A DNA stretch of 64,000 nucleotides from Pseudomonas extremaustralis (GCF_900102035.1 NZ_LT629689.1:4324001-4388000); one strand, 5' to 3'. Positions 1 to 9,436 are shown, numbered from the stretch's first letter. Made by a program: numbers and translations. Notes: generated by a model not told the origin, from the letters alone.

Positions 1-268
1 GCACAACCTGGATAACGCCGAACTGGCCGAACTGTTCATGTGGGATGAGGATAAATTCCTCAGCAGCACCGAAGGCTCACCTTTGCGCCGCGCCGGTTAT
101 GAACGTTGGTTGCGCAACCTGGCGGTGGGGCTGGGTAATGCACCCTCCAGCATTGTGGTGCTGGAAGCCTTGAAGGCACGCCGGGATTATCCGTCGGAGC
201 TGGTGCGCGAACATGTGGAGTGGGCGCTCGAGCAGCACGCCGCGCGTCAGTGCACGTCGTCGTTGTAG
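1..268 (+). CDS. queG: Epoxyqueuosine reductase QueG, C-terminal end (partial)
   Basis: This is the last 88 residues of a gene that starts left of the window. QueG is the cobalamin- and [4Fe-4S]-dependent enzyme that reduces epoxyqueuosine to queuosine in tRNA, the last step of queuosine synthesis. The tail carries the family's typical LFMWDEDKFL, TEGSPLRR and RWLRNLAVGLGNA blocks, which lie after the iron-sulfur cysteines; those cysteines are outside the window. The stop codon is TAG at 266-268. The gene converges on the TRIC-family gene and overlaps it tail to tail by 22 bases. The assignment is from motif recall and the catalytic part cannot be seen. Confidence 0.85.
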   Translation, partial: HNLDNAELAELFMWDEDKFLSSTEGSPLRRAGYERWLRNLAVGLGNAPSSIVVLEALKARRDYPSELVREHVEWALEQHAARQCTSSL

Positions 269-861
269 ACGAACTTGGGCATTTCCCAGCGAAAACGGAT
301 CGCCAGCAGGCGCAATAGAAAGCCGCTGAACAGCGTGAGCAGGATCGCTTGTTCGCCGGGCAGCTCCAGATACAGGCACAGCAGGTAGAACCAGGCGGCC
401 AGGAATGACACGCTGGCATACAACTCGCGGCGGAAAATCAGCGGGATGTCATTGCAGAAGATGTCCCGCAGAATGCCGCCGAACACCCCCGTGATCACGC
501 CGCTGACCGAGGCCACCAACATGCCATGACCCATTTCCAGGGCGGTCATGCAACCGATCAAGGTAAAGGCCACCAACCCCACGGCGTCCAGCGCCAGAAA
601 CAACGAGCGCAGATGACGCATCAACGGCGCAATGAAGATCGTCACCAGCGCGGCGACGGAGGTCAGCACCAGGTACTCCGGGTGCTTGACCCACGTCAGC
701 GGGTAATGCCCCAACAGCACGTCACGCACCGAACCGCCCCCCAGCGCCGTCACGCAGGCGATCAGCACCACACCGAACCAGTCCATGCCGCGCCGACCGG
801 CGGACAAGGCACCGGTCATGGCTTCGGCGGTGATGGCGACGAGGTAGAGCATCAACAACAT
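247..861 (-). CDS. TRIC-type cation channel family membrane protein (YicG/YadS, UPF0126)
   Basis: This 204-residue protein consists almost wholly of hydrophobic helices. It has the two glycine-rich repeats of the UPF0126/TRIC-like family: GGGSVRDVLLG in the first half and GGILRDIFCNDIP in the second. The family forms small inner-membrane channels made of two three-helix repeats; the physiological ion in bacteria is uncertain. The frame is open further upstream to 993, but that part runs through a REP palindrome. The ATG at 861 is preferred because AAGGA lies 8 bases upstream; a second ATG at 852 is possible. The length matches the family, usually about 200-210 residues. Confidence 0.85.
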   Translation of the reverse strand: MLLMLYLVAITAEAMTGALSAGRRGMDWFGVVLIACVTALGGGSVRDVLLGHYPLTWVKHPEYLVLTSVAALVTIFIAPLMRHLRSLFLALDAVGLVAFTLIGCMTALEMGHGMLVASVSGVITGVFGGILRDIFCNDIPLIFRRELYASVSFLAAWFYLLCLYLELPGEQAILLTLFSGFLLRLLAIRFRWEMPKFVYNDDVH

Positions 862-876
862 GAGGGTGATCCTTGT

Positions 877-1004
877 GGCGAGCGGGCTTGCCCCGCGCTG
901 GAGCGCGAAGCGGCCCCAAAACCCGGCAATGATATCTGTTTGGAGGCATGAGTTGGCTGTATCAGGGCCGCTTCGCAGCCCGACGCGGGGCAAGCCCGCT
1001 CGCC
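877..1004. repeat. REP/REPIN-type inverted repeat
   Basis: Two 21-base arms, 877-897 and 984-1004, are exact reverse complements (GGCGAGCGGGCTTGCCCCGCG is arm one, followed here by its complement). They flank about 86 bases that also contain a shorter inner pair (GAAGCGGCCC / GGGCCGCTTC). The GCGGGCTTGCCC core is typical of Pseudomonas REP elements arranged as REPINs. It occupies the gap between the TRIC-family gene and orn. Confidence 0.75.
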
Positions 1005-1035
1005 AGAGGGAGGCCGGCCACCCCGGGAGACGGTT

Positions 1036-1578
1036 TCAAGCCTTGATGAAATGCTTGCGGTAATGCTGCAGCTCGGCGATCGACTCGCGAATGTCGTCCA
1101 GCGCCAGGTGCGTGCTGCCTTTATGGAAGCTGTCTTTGACTTCCGGTGCCCAGCGCGCGGCCAGCTCTTTCAGGGTGGACACGTCCAGGTTGCGATAGTG
1201 GAAGTAGCTTTCCAGCGCCTTCATGTGGGTATAAAGAAAGCGGCGGTCCTGGCAGATGCTGTTGCCGCAGATCGGTGACTTGCCCTTGGGCACCCACTTT
1301 TCCAGAAAGGCGATGGTTTCGGCTTCGGCCTCGGCCATGCTGACGCGGCTGTCACGCACGCGCTGGGTCAGGCCGGAGTTGCCGTGGGTGCGGGTGTTCC
1401 ACTCGTCCATGGTGGCGAGTACCGCGTCGCTGTGGTGGATGGCGATCACCGGCCCTTCGGCCAAGGTGTTGAGGTTGCTGTCGGTGACAATGGTCGCCAT
1501 CTCGATGATGACGTCGGTGTCGGGGTTCAGACCGGTCATTTCCAGATCGATCCAAATCAGGTTCTGTGGGTTTTGCAT
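1036..1578 (-). CDS. orn: Oligoribonuclease
   Basis: The gene encodes a 180-residue 3'-5' exoribonuclease of the DEDDh family. It degrades 2-5-nt RNAs and, in pseudomonads, pGpG, and so closes the c-di-GMP degradation pathway. The first acidic pair is visible as IDLEMTG (Asp11, Glu13), and the downstream [11 protein letters not shown] block supplies the conserved His and Asp. The ATG at 1578 gives the normal family length. The same frame stays open another kilobase upstream, but only as the antisense of rsgA. The gene is divergent from rsgA across about 108 bases, the same arrangement as in other pseudomonads. Confidence 0.96.
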   Translation of the reverse strand: MQNPQNLIWIDLEMTGLNPDTDVIIEMATIVTDSNLNTLAEGPVIAIHHSDAVLATMDEWNTRTHGNSGLTQRVRDSRVSMAEAEAETIAFLEKWVPKGKSPICGNSICQDRRFLYTHMKALESYFHYRNLDVSTLKELAARWAPEVKDSFHKGSTHLALDDIRESIAELQHYRKHFIKA

Positions 1579-1686
1579 GGCTTGATTCTCTTGGCACCTT
1601 GGCGTAGCTGCGCAGTTTAGCAGGCGGGGCCGTGCTAGACTCGCGACCGTTTTACCCAACCTTTGCATTATCGACACGGAACACCA

Positions 1687-2718
1687 ATGGCCAAACGCCA
1701 GCTCAACCGTCGCCAAAACTGGCGCATCGAAAAGATTCAGGGCGAACGCGCCGCACGCGCCGCCAAACGTGAATCCTCCGCCGTGGAAGCGCTCGAGGGC
1801 GGCGACCTGGGTCCCGAACAGACGGGCCTGGTGATCGCGCACTTCGGCGTGCAGGTCGAAGTCGAGGCACTGGAAGGCGAACTCGCAGGCCAAGTGTTCC
1901 GTTGCCACTTGCGCGCCAACCTGCCTGCGCTGGTCACCGGCGATCAAGTGGTGTGGCGTGCCGGCAACCAGGGGATCGGCGTAATCGTCGCCCAATTGCC
2001 GCGCACCACCGAACTGCGCCGCCCCGATAGCCGCGGCCAGCTCAAGCCGGTGGCGGCCAACGTCGACATGATCGTGATCGTGTTCGCGCCGCTGCCCGAG
2101 CCCCATGCCAACCTGATCGACCGCTATCTGGTAGCGGCCGAGCATGCCGGCATTCGCCCGCTGCTGCTGCTGAACAAATTCGACCTGATCGACGAACAGA
2201 ACGCCCCGGCGCTCAACGCATTGCTGGCGGTCTACCGCACCCTGGGTTACCCGGTGCTGGAAGTCTCGGCCCATCACGGCAATGGCATGGAACAGCTGCA
2301 ACAGAAGCTGGACGGGCACATCAGTGTGTTTGTCGGTCAGTCGGGCGTGGGCAAGTCCTCGCTGGTCAACAGCCTGCTGCCGGAAGTCGACACCCGCGTG
2401 GGCCCGCTGTCGGAGCTGTCCGGCCAGGGTACCCACACCACCACCACCGCGCGCTTGTTCCACTTCCCCGGTGGCGGCGAGTTGATCGACTCCCCAGGTA
2501 TCCGTGAATTCGGTCTCGGCCATGTCAGCCGTAGCGACGTGGAAGCGGGCTTCATCGAGTTCAACGACCTGATCGGCACCTGCCGCTTCCGCGACTGCAA
2601 GCACGACCGCGAGCCGGGTTGCGCACTGCTCAAGGCCCTGGAAGACGGGCGTGTGCAGCAGCAGCGGATGAATAGCTATCGGTCGATCATTGCGAGCCTG
2701 CCTGAGAGCAGTTACTAA
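1687..2718 (+). CDS. rsgA: Small ribosomal subunit biogenesis GTPase RsgA
   Basis: This 343-residue protein is a circularly permuted GTPase that acts in late 30S subunit maturation. A basic N-terminus and OB-fold (to about residue 115) come first. The G motifs then appear in permuted order: NKFD at 163-166 (G4), GQSGVGKSS from 217 (G1), the TTTT stretch (G2) and DSPG at 268-271 (G3). A C-terminal zinc knuckle uses Cys299, Cys304, His306 and Cys312. The ATG at 1687 ([10 protein letters not shown]) is chosen over an upstream in-frame ATG at 1663 because it matches the family N-terminus. A bidirectional hairpin terminator follows directly. Confidence 0.96.
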   Translation: MAKRQLNRRQNWRIEKIQGERAARAAKRESSAVEALEGGDLGPEQTGLVIAHFGVQVEVEALEGELAGQVFRCHLRANLPALVTGDQVVWRAGNQGIGVIVAQLPRTTELRRPDSRGQLKPVAANVDMIVIVFAPLPEPHANLIDRYLVAAEHAGIRPLLLLNKFDLIDEQNAPALNALLAVYRTLGYPVLEVSAHHGNGMEQLQQKLDGHISVFVGQSGVGKSSLVNSLLPEVDTRVGPLSELSGQGTHTTTTARLFHFPGGGELIDSPGIREFGLGHVSRSDVEAGFIEFNDLIGTCRFRDCKHDREPGCALLKALEDGRVQQQRMNSYRSIIASLPESSY

Positions 2719-2729
2719 ATCGCAGATAC

Positions 2730-2758
2730 AAAAAGGCCGCGATCATCGCGGCCTTTTT
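2730..2758. terminator. Bidirectional Rho-independent terminator between rsgA and motB
   Basis: A GC-rich inverted repeat (AAAAAGGCCGCGAT / ATCGCGGCCTTTTT) with a very short loop is flanked by an A-run and a T-run, so it can stop transcription from rsgA on the plus strand and from motAB on the minus strand. It starts 12 bases after the rsgA stop and ends 9 bases before the motB stop. Confidence 0.9.
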
Positions 2759-2766
2759 GTCTGTGC

Positions 2767-3783
2767 TTAGGAACCCGTTCTAGGCACCGTAGGATCTTTC
2801 ACCCCTCCATCATCGAACAGGTTCAACTTCTGCCGCAGCTCATGGGCCGGTAGCGGCTCCTGGCTTGGCGCAATCGCGTTCGGATCGGCCGGCGCCGCGC
2901 CCTGCGCGCCCGCACCTGGGGTCGGTGGCGGTGGCGGCTGGTCGCCTTCAATCGCGCGCTGGGCCTTTTTGGTCAGTACGACGATATCGATGCGGCGGTT
3001 GATCGGGTTGAACGGATCTTTGGCATCAAACAATTGCGAGGAGGCAAAACCCACCACCCGCGCTACTTGCTGATCCGGATAACTGCCAGCAACCAGTGCG
3101 CGGCGCGCGGCGTTGGCACGGTTGGCCGAAAGCTCCCAGTTGCCGAAGTCACCCTGGCCCGCGTACGGCTTGGCATCGGTGTGGCCGCTGATACTGATCT
3201 TGTTCGGCACCGCCTTGATGGTGTCGGCCATGGCCAGCAGGATGTCCTCGAAGTAAGGCTTCAGTCGCGCACTGCCGGAGTCGAACATCGGCCGATTGGC
3301 GGCGTCGGTGATCTGGATGCGCAAGCCATCCGGAGTGATCTCAAAGGAAATCTGATCCTTGAACTTCAGCAGTTGCGGGTTTTCCTCGACCTTGGTCTGC
3401 AGCTCTTTGAGCAACAGTTCAAGACGCTCCTGCTCGACCTGTTCGGCCATGGCCTCGACGGTATCGCGCTCGATCGGGATTTTTTCCTGCGGCGCTTCGG
3501 TCTTGACTTCCGGGTTGATGGTGCGCTCAGGCGCCAACTGCGGCGACCCGCCCAGGTCAATCACAAAGGGCGTGCCACTTTCCGAAAAGCCAATGGGGTC
3601 CTTGAAGTAGCCAGCGATAGCGATCTTCTGTTCGGGCGTGGCAGTGGACATCAGCCACAGCACCAGGAAGAACGCCATCATCGCCGTGGCAAAGTCGGCG
3701 AAGGCGATTTTCCAGGCGCCACCATGGTGCCCTGCCGCGAAGCGCTTGACGCGCTTGATGATGATTGGCTGGTTGTTTTCCAT
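2767..3783 (-). CDS. motB: Flagellar motor stator protein MotB
   Basis: This 338-residue inner-membrane stator subunit has a single N-terminal transmembrane helix carrying the proton-binding aspartate (Asp30 in FADFATAMMAFF). A plug/linker region follows, then a C-terminal OmpA-like peptidoglycan-binding domain (ISGHTDAKPY and NWELSANRANAARR). The extreme C-terminus is a proline/alanine-rich tail. It lies 3 bases downstream of motA as an operon. Pseudomonads also have a second stator set, MotCD. This copy is called MotB from its place next to motA, rsgA and orn, as in P. aeruginosa. Confidence 0.95.
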   Translation of the reverse strand: MENNQPIIIKRVKRFAAGHHGGAWKIAFADFATAMMAFFLVLWLMSTATPEQKIAIAGYFKDPIGFSESGTPFVIDLGGSPQLAPERTINPEVKTEAPQEKIPIERDTVEAMAEQVEQERLELLLKELQTKVEENPQLLKFKDQISFEITPDGLRIQITDAANRPMFDSGSARLKPYFEDILLAMADTIKAVPNKISISGHTDAKPYAGQGDFGNWELSANRANAARRALVAGSYPDQQVARVVGFASSQLFDAKDPFNPINRRIDIVVLTKKAQRAIEGDQPPPPPTPGAGAQGAAPADPNAIAPSQEPLPAHELRQKLNLFDDGGVKDPTVPRTGS

Positions 3784-3786
3784 GGC

Positions 3787-4638
3787 TTAGCGACCGCGAA
3801 CCGCTTGTTCCAGCTCAGCGAAGCTTGGGCGATGCTTGGGGTAAAGCACCTTGCGACCGAACTCCACGGCCAGCGACGGCGGCATGCCGGAAGCCGAAGC
3901 AACCAGGCTGGCCTTGATCGACTCGTACAGGTTGATTTCTTCCTTGGCATCGTGGGCCAGGGAGGTCGCCAGGGGACCAAAGAAGCCGTAGGCCGCCAGA
4001 ATACCGAAGAAGGTACCCACCAACGCCGCACCTACGTGCATACCGATGGCCGCCTGGTCACCCTCGCCCAGCGATGCCATGGTCACCACGATACCCAGTA
4101 CCGCCGCGACGATACCGAAGCCGGGCATGCCATCGGCCACACCGGTAACGGCGTGGGAAGGATGCTCCAGCTCTTCCTTGAGGCTGAACAACTCCATGTC
4201 GAACAGGCCTTCCAGCTCATGGGGGGCCATGTTGCCGGAGGACATGATGCGCAAGTAGTCGCAAATGTAGGCGGTCATGCGCTCGTCTTTGAGCACTGCC
4301 GGGTACTTGGCGAAGATCGGGCTGGCCGCGGCGTCTTCGATGTCAGCCTCGATGGCCATCATGCCTTCGCGGCGGCTTTTGTTGAGAATCTCGTAAACCA
4401 GGCCCAGCACTTCAAGGTAGAAGGTGTGGGTAAAGCGTGAACCGAACATGCTCAGCGCCTTTTTGATCACATGCATGGTCATGTAGCCGGGGTTCGCCTG
4501 CAAGAATGCACCCAGTGCCGCACCACCGATAATCATCACCTCGAAAGGTTGAATCAGCGCGGCGATTTTACCGTGGGACAGGACGTACCCACCGAGCACG
4601 CTTGCGAGGACGACAATGATGCCGATAATTTTAGCCAT
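3787..4638 (-). CDS. motA: Flagellar motor stator protein MotA
   Basis: The gene encodes a 283-residue four-helix stator subunit that forms the proton channel with MotB and pushes on the rotor. Two N-terminal helices (MAKIIGIIVVLASVLGGYVL and the following IQPFEVMIIGGAALGAFL), a large cytoplasmic loop with charged residues, and two later helices (GFGIVAAVLGIVVTMASLG and AALVGTFFGILAAYGFFGPL) are all visible. It is first gene of motAB. A near-consensus sigma-28 promoter lies about 70 bases upstream. Confidence 0.96.
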   Translation of the reverse strand: MAKIIGIIVVLASVLGGYVLSHGKIAALIQPFEVMIIGGAALGAFLQANPGYMTMHVIKKALSMFGSRFTHTFYLEVLGLVYEILNKSRREGMMAIEADIEDAAASPIFAKYPAVLKDERMTAYICDYLRIMSSGNMAPHELEGLFDMELFSLKEELEHPSHAVTGVADGMPGFGIVAAVLGIVVTMASLGEGDQAAIGMHVGAALVGTFFGILAAYGFFGPLATSLAHDAKEEINLYESIKASLVASASGMPPSLAVEFGRKVLYPKHRPSFAELEQAVRGR

Positions 4639-4706
4639 AGGAGATGAGTACTTGCGCCGTCAGGTTCATGGACAAATTTGGGAAAACTGGAAAACTCTTG
4701 TTCTAC

Positions 4707-4733
4707 TTATCGGCAAAACTGCGCCAGACTATA
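4707..4733 (-). promoter_or_regulatory. Sigma-28 (FliA) promoter for motAB
   Basis: Read on the minus strand, TATA is followed by 15 bases and then GCCGATAA. This compares with the FliA consensus TAAA-N15-GCCGATAA: the -10 is an exact match and the -35 matches 3 of 4. It lies 69 bases upstream of the motA ATG, as expected for a class 4 flagellar operon. Confidence 0.75.
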
Positions 4734-4805
4734 GGCCGTTAAGGCGAAAAGCCAGTTCGGCCCGCTCTGGGCGTGTTGACCGCAAGTGATGATCGCGCCC
4801 CAATC

Positions 4806-6341
4806 ATGGCAAATGAAAAAACAACCCCACCTGTAAGACCCAACTCACTCGCTGCTTGGATCAAGTGCCTGGACGATGTCCGGCTGCCTGTTCCCCAGGC
4901 CAGCCACGACCGCGTGTGCAAAGCCATCCGCGATAATCGCAGTTCTTTGCGAGATATTGCCGAGCTGATGCAAAGCAGTCCGTCCCTGGTGCTGAGCGTG
5001 ATGCGCGAGGCCAACAGCCACACCCACGGCAGCCTGGCGGAACCGGCAGAAAACCTTGAAGTGGCGCTCAACCGCCTCGGCCTCAAACGCGCCGAAGATC
5101 TGCTGGCGCGCCTGCCATCGGTGCCGATGAGTGAAATCCCGGTTGCCTTTCGCCAACTGGTACTGGTCAGCCGGCACGCATCGCAGCAGGCCAATGGCCT
5201 GTTCGGCAGCCGCCTGGCGCGACTGTGGCAAGACATTCACTGGGGCAGCCTGCTGTTTCTGTCCCCACTGTGGCCAATGGCATTGGCCTACCCCAAGCTC
5301 CTGGACGAATGGGAACTGCGGGTGATCCACAAAGGCGAGTCGGCGCGCACGGTCGAGCAGCAATTGTTTGGCGTACGCCTGCTGGACCTGTGCCTCGGCC
5401 TGACCGAAACCTGGCACCTGCCGATCTGGGTATCCCAGGGCTACAAGCTGTTGCTGAACGAGCAGCGCTTGCTGGTCAAGGCACTGCATATTGCCCGCGT
5501 GGACGATCCACTGCGCCAGCAGCAATTGCTCGACGCCGAAACCAACCTGCGGCGCTGGCTGAACCAGCCGGCCAATACCGTGCTGCTGGCCAACGGCCTG
5601 GCGATGTCGGCCCAGGAATCCTGGACCTGCCCACACACCCAGCGTTGGCAATACCTGACGGCGCTGTACCTGCAACAGCCGCTGGGCGAGGTGCAGCAAC
5701 AGGTTCACCAGCAAGCCGTCATCAACGCCCGCGACACCGTGATGCCGGATCTCTGGCACCCGGCGCTGTCGTTGATCTGGCCGTGGCATGTGCAAAAGAT
5801 CCACCACGGCCTGCTGCCAGCACCACCGCCCACCGCCGAGGCCCTGGCGTTATGGCGCAAACGCTGCACCGAGCTGCTGGTGGAGCCAAGCCGCTTTGCC
5901 AACGCCATGCACCTGACCACCTGTGCCAAGGAAGCCCTGGTCGCCAGCGGCATGCAGCGCGTCATGTTGCTGATGACCGATCGCGCCCAGAGCACTCTGC
6001 GCGTGCATCAGATCGACGGCCTGCCGAAAGACGCCGCCAACCTGAGCCTGGATGTCGTCCACAGCACGCTGCTGCAGCGATTGCTGGAAAAGTCCGCCCA
6101 GGTGCGCCTCACCCCGGACAATCACACCCAGTTCTCGGCGCTGCTGCCGCCGATCCTGCGCCGCCTGTTCGCCGGCGAACACCTGTTGCTGCGCTCCTTG
6201 AGCTGTAATGGCAAGGTGGTGATGGTCATGGTGGCCGACCAGGGCGGCGGTCCGTTCTCGGAAACCACCGTGCAGGCCTTCGGCAAAACCGCCCAATGCA
6301 TCGAGAAGGCCCTGCACTGCTTTACCAACCGCGGCGCCTGA
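4806..6341 (+). CDS. HDOD-domain protein
   Basis: A 511-residue cytoplasmic protein. Its N-terminal third looks like an HDOD fold (IRDNRSSLRDIAELMQSSPS, then SVMREANSHTHGSL), a relative of HD phosphohydrolases without the catalytic His-Asp pair and common in signalling proteins. The C-terminal third could be a divergent sensory domain. No enzymatic motif is visible. The ATG at 4806 is used; a GTG at 4773 in the same frame is an alternative, and neither has a strong ribosome-binding site. It is divergent from motAB and upstream of rhdA. The counterpart at this place in P. aeruginosa is of the same type and unassigned. Confidence 0.75.
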   Translation: MANEKTTPPVRPNSLAAWIKCLDDVRLPVPQASHDRVCKAIRDNRSSLRDIAELMQSSPSLVLSVMREANSHTHGSLAEPAENLEVALNRLGLKRAEDLLARLPSVPMSEIPVAFRQLVLVSRHASQQANGLFGSRLARLWQDIHWGSLLFLSPLWPMALAYPKLLDEWELRVIHKGESARTVEQQLFGVRLLDLCLGLTETWHLPIWVSQGYKLLLNEQRLLVKALHIARVDDPLRQQQLLDAETNLRRWLNQPANTVLLANGLAMSAQESWTCPHTQRWQYLTALYLQQPLGEVQQQVHQQAVINARDTVMPDLWHPALSLIWPWHVQKIHHGLLPAPPPTAEALALWRKRCTELLVEPSRFANAMHLTTCAKEALVASGMQRVMLLMTDRAQSTLRVHQIDGLPKDAANLSLDVVHSTLLQRLLEKSAQVRLTPDNHTQFSALLPPILRRLFAGEHLLLRSLSCNGKVVMVMVADQGGGPFSETTVQAFGKTAQCIEKALHCFTNRGA

Positions 6342-6398
6342 TGCTTGCGCTACAATCGCGGTCCCTTATCGCCAACATTTGTGCCCAGGAGACCTCAC

Positions 6399-7214
6399 AT
6401 GCCTGACTTCTCTGGCTTGCCGCTGGTGATCGAATCCAGCGACCTGCTCGGTCGCCTCGATGCCGAGCACCTGATTCTGGTGGACCTCACCAGTGCCGCC
6501 CGCTACGCCGAAGGGCATATCCCCGGCGCGCATTTCGTTGACCCCAAGCGCACCCAACTCGGCCAGCCGCCAGCGCCCGGCCTGCTGCCGAACAAGGCCG
6601 ACCTGGAAAAACTGTTCGGCGAACTGGGCCACACCCCGGACGCGACCTACGTGGTCTATGACGACGAAGGCGGTGGCTGGGCCGGGCGTTTTATCTGGTT
6701 GCTCGACGTGATCGGCCACACGAAATACCACTACCTCGACGGCGGCCTGCTGGCGTGGCTGGCAGACAAGTACCCGCTGTCCACCGAGGTGCCGGCCCCG
6801 GCTGGCGGCCCGGTCAGCCTCACCCTGCACGACGGCCCCACCGCGACCCGCGAATACCTGCAAAGCCGCCTGGGCGCCGCTGACCTGGGGATCTGGGATG
6901 CGCGCGGCCCGCTGGAGTATTCCGGCGAGAAAGTGCTGGCGGCCAAAGGCGGGCACATCCCCGGCGCAGTCAATTTCGAATGGACCGCCGGCATGGACAA
7001 GGCGCGCAACCTGCGCATCCGTCGCGACATGCCGCAGATCCTCGAAGACCTCGGGCTGACCCGCGACAAAGAAATCATCACCCATTGCCAGACCCATCAT
7101 CGCTCTGGCTTCACCTACCTGGTGGCCAAGGCGCTCGGTTATCCGCGAGTCAAAGGGTATGCCGGTTCCTGGGGCGAATGGGGCAACCACCCCGACACCC
7201 CCGTTGAGATTTAA
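6399..7214 (+). CDS. rhdA: Thiosulfate sulfurtransferase (rhodanese) RhdA
   Basis: This 271-residue tandem-domain rhodanese transfers sulfur through a persulfide on one cysteine. The active loop is HCQTHHRSG with the cysteine at residue 230, the same number and motif as Azotobacter vinelandii RhdA. The N-terminal rhodanese domain (about 1-140, [20 protein letters not shown]) is inactive, having no cysteine in its loop. CAGGAG lies 7 bases before the ATG at 6399, and a TACAAT -10-like box lies at 6351-6356. psd follows after 16 bases, so the two are probably co-transcribed. Confidence 0.93.
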   Translation: MPDFSGLPLVIESSDLLGRLDAEHLILVDLTSAARYAEGHIPGAHFVDPKRTQLGQPPAPGLLPNKADLEKLFGELGHTPDATYVVYDDEGGGWAGRFIWLLDVIGHTKYHYLDGGLLAWLADKYPLSTEVPAPAGGPVSLTLHDGPTATREYLQSRLGAADLGIWDARGPLEYSGEKVLAAKGGHIPGAVNFEWTAGMDKARNLRIRRDMPQILEDLGLTRDKEIITHCQTHHRSGFTYLVAKALGYPRVKGYAGSWGEWGNHPDTPVEI

Positions 7215-7230
7215 GGTTCAAGGACAGTTA

Positions 7231-8091
7231 ATGAAAAAGCAGTTGTTTATCCTCAGCCAGTACTTGCTGCCGCACCACCTGCTGTCGAGGTTGGCCGGTT
7301 GCATCGCGGAGTGCCGCGTACGCTGGTTCAAGAATGCCTTCACCACCTGGTTCGCCAAGCGCTATCAAGTGGACATGTCCCAGGCCCTGGTGGAAGACGT
7401 GACGGCCTACGAACACTTCAACGCCTTCTTCACCCGCGCACTGAAAGACGGCGCGCGCCCGCTGGACCCGACTCCAGGCGCGGTGCTGAGCCCGGCCGAT
7501 GGCGCGGTCAGCCAACTGGGCCCGATCGAGCACGGCCGTGTGTTCCAGGCCAAGGGCCACAGCTTCAGCGTGCTGGAACTGTTGGGCGGTGATGCGGCCG
7601 TGGCTGCGCCGTTCATGGGCGGTGATTTCGCCACCATCTACCTGTCGCCGAAGGACTACCACCGCGTACACATGCCGCTGGCCGGCACACTGCGTGAAAT
7701 GGTCTATGTACCAGGCCGGATCTTCTCGGTGAACCAGACCACCGCCGAAAACGTGCCGGAGCTGTTTGCACGTAACGAGCGCGTTGTCTGCCTGTTCGAC
7801 ACCGAACGCGGCCCGATGGCCGTGGTATTGGTGGGCGCGATGATCGTCGCGTCGATTGAAACCGTCTGGGCCGGCTTGGTGACGCCACCCAAGCGCGAGC
7901 TGAAAACCTTCCGTTATGACGAGGCCGCCCGCGCGCCGATCCACCTGGAAAAAGGTGCGGAGTTGGGGCGTTTCAAACTGGGTTCGACCGCGATCGTGCT
8001 GTTCGGGCCGGATCAGGTGAAGTGGGCAGAAACACTGGCGGCGGGTTCGCCCGTGCAAATGGGCCAAGGCATCGGCTCACCTAAAGCCTGA
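7231..8091 (+). CDS. psd: Phosphatidylserine decarboxylase proenzyme
   Basis: The 286-residue proenzyme makes phosphatidylethanolamine from phosphatidylserine at the inner membrane. Self-cleavage at the LGST motif (Gly251-Ser252) gives a large beta chain and a short alpha chain with an N-terminal pyruvoyl group made from Ser252. Other conserved stretches are PADG near 88-91 and the HRVHMPLAG region around 145. The ATG at 7231 follows AGGACAG. The gene is downstream of rhdA and ends before a hairpin terminator. Confidence 0.96.
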   Translation: MKKQLFILSQYLLPHHLLSRLAGCIAECRVRWFKNAFTTWFAKRYQVDMSQALVEDVTAYEHFNAFFTRALKDGARPLDPTPGAVLSPADGAVSQLGPIEHGRVFQAKGHSFSVLELLGGDAAVAAPFMGGDFATIYLSPKDYHRVHMPLAGTLREMVYVPGRIFSVNQTTAENVPELFARNERVVCLFDTERGPMAVVLVGAMIVASIETVWAGLVTPPKRELKTFRYDEAARAPIHLEKGAELGRFKLGSTAIVLFGPDQVKWAETLAAGSPVQMGQGIGSPKA

Positions 8092-8102
8092 CGCCGAACC
8101 CA

Positions 8103-8135
8103 ATGTGGGAGGGGCTTGCCCCCTCCCACATTTTT
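8103..8135. terminator. REP-like palindrome acting as bidirectional terminator between psd and serB
   Basis: An inverted repeat (ATGTGGGAGGGGC / CCCCCTCCCACAT, loop TTG) is followed by TTTTT on the plus strand and lies between two convergent genes. The GGGAGGGGCTTGCCCC core is the same as in the repeat at 22136-22204, so a REP half-site seems to serve as the terminator. Confidence 0.7.
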
Positions 8136-8151
8136 GCGCGCATTGTTTCAG

Positions 8152-9366
8152 TTAGAGCTGGCCGTCGCGGTCGCGGAAACCCAGCAGGTACAACACACCA
8201 TCCAACCCCAGGGTCGAAATCGCCTGCTTGGCCGATTGCTTGACCAACGGCTTGGCACGGAACGCCACACCCAGGCCGGCAATCGCCAGCATCGGCAAGT
8301 CATTGGCGCCGTCTCCGACTGCAATGGTCTGCTCCAGACGCAAGCCTTCCTTGTGGGCCAATTCCCTCAGCAGATCCGCCTTGCGCTGTGCGTCGACAAT
8401 CGGCTCGACCGCCACGCCAGTCACCTTGCCATCCACCACTTCCAACTCGTTGGCGAACACGTAGTCGATACCCAGCTTGGCCTGCAACTGCTTGGCGAAG
8501 TAGGTAAAGCCACCGGATAGGATGGCGGTCTTGTAACCCAGACGCTTGAGTTCGGCGAACAGGATTTCGGCGCCTTCAGTCAGACGCAGCGACGCGCCGA
8601 TGGCGTCCAGCACGCTCACATCCAGCCCCTTGAGCAGCGCCAGGCGCTCCTTGAAGCTGGCGCGGAAGTCCAGTTCGCCGGCCATCGCACGCTCAGTGAT
8701 CGCGGACACCTGCTCGCCCACACCGGCCGCCTTGGCCAGTTCGTCGATGACTTCGGCTTCGATCAGCGTCGAATCCATGTCGAACACCGCCAGGCGACGG
8801 TTGCGACGGAACAGCGAATCTTCCTGGAAGGCGATATCGACATTCAGCTCCTGGGCCACCCTCAGGAAGTCGGCGCGCAGGGCTTGCGGATCGACCGGCT
8901 CGCCACGCACGGAGAACTCGATGCAGCCCTTGCTCTGGTCGGCCGGGGTGTCCAGGGGCATGCGACCCGACAGACGGTCGATATGGTCGATATTCAGCCC
9001 GTACTGCGCGGTGATGGCGCTGACACGCTGCAACTGCTCGGCGGTGACCTTGCGAGTCAGCAGGGTCACGATATGGCGCTTCTTGCCCTGACCGGCCACC
9101 CAATGCCGGTAGTCCTCTTCGGACACCGGGGTGAAACGCACCTGCTGATTGAGCTTGTACGCCGCAAACAGGATGTCCTTGAGCACCGTCGACGCGGGCT
9201 CGGTGCTTGGGATCTCCACCAGGATGCCAAACGACAGAGTGTCGTGGATCACTGCCTGGCCAATGTCGAGAATGTTCACACCACCTTGGGCCAGAACACC
9301 GGTAATGGCTGCGGTAAGACCTGGGCGGTCTTCCCCAGTGATGTTAATCAGGACAATTTCGCGCAA
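8152..9366 (-). CDS. serB: Phosphoserine phosphatase SerB
   Basis: The 404-residue enzyme hydrolyses phosphoserine to serine, the last step of serine synthesis. Two ACT-like regulatory domains occupy about residues 1-175 (the first opens LINITGEDRPGLTAAITGVL). A HAD phosphatase domain follows with the DMDST motif (nucleophile Asp196, general acid Asp198), the motif II serine in ILSGGFTYF, and VGDGANDLPML (motif IV). The longer form with tandem ACT domains is the usual one in Pseudomonas and mycobacteria. It converges with psd and is divergent from the YtjB-like gene. Confidence 0.96.
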   Translation of the reverse strand: MREIVLINITGEDRPGLTAAITGVLAQGGVNILDIGQAVIHDTLSFGILVEIPSTEPASTVLKDILFAAYKLNQQVRFTPVSEEDYRHWVAGQGKKRHIVTLLTRKVTAEQLQRVSAITAQYGLNIDHIDRLSGRMPLDTPADQSKGCIEFSVRGEPVDPQALRADFLRVAQELNVDIAFQEDSLFRRNRRLAVFDMDSTLIEAEVIDELAKAAGVGEQVSAITERAMAGELDFRASFKERLALLKGLDVSVLDAIGASLRLTEGAEILFAELKRLGYKTAILSGGFTYFAKQLQAKLGIDYVFANELEVVDGKVTGVAVEPIVDAQRKADLLRELAHKEGLRLEQTIAVGDGANDLPMLAIAGLGVAFRAKPLVKQSAKQAISTLGLDGVLYLLGFRDRDGQL

Positions 9367-9436
9367 GGCGCACCCCCAGGCTGGAAAAAAACCGCATTCT
9401 ACCCACTTTCAGTGACCATCGGGCACAGCCAGCGCT

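Noticed and set aside
1579..2604. Extension of the orn frame upstream to give 522 residues
   Set aside because: The extra part is antisense to rsgA; Orn is 180 residues and starts at 1578.
3034..4440. 468-codon open frame on the plus strand opposite motAB
   Set aside because: It mirrors the codon bias of the high-GC genes motA and motB and has no recognisable domain. Similar antisense frames lie opposite parC (12383-14221), parE (15482-17233), thiC (22407-24194), msbA (35908-37698) and wapO (45963-47777).
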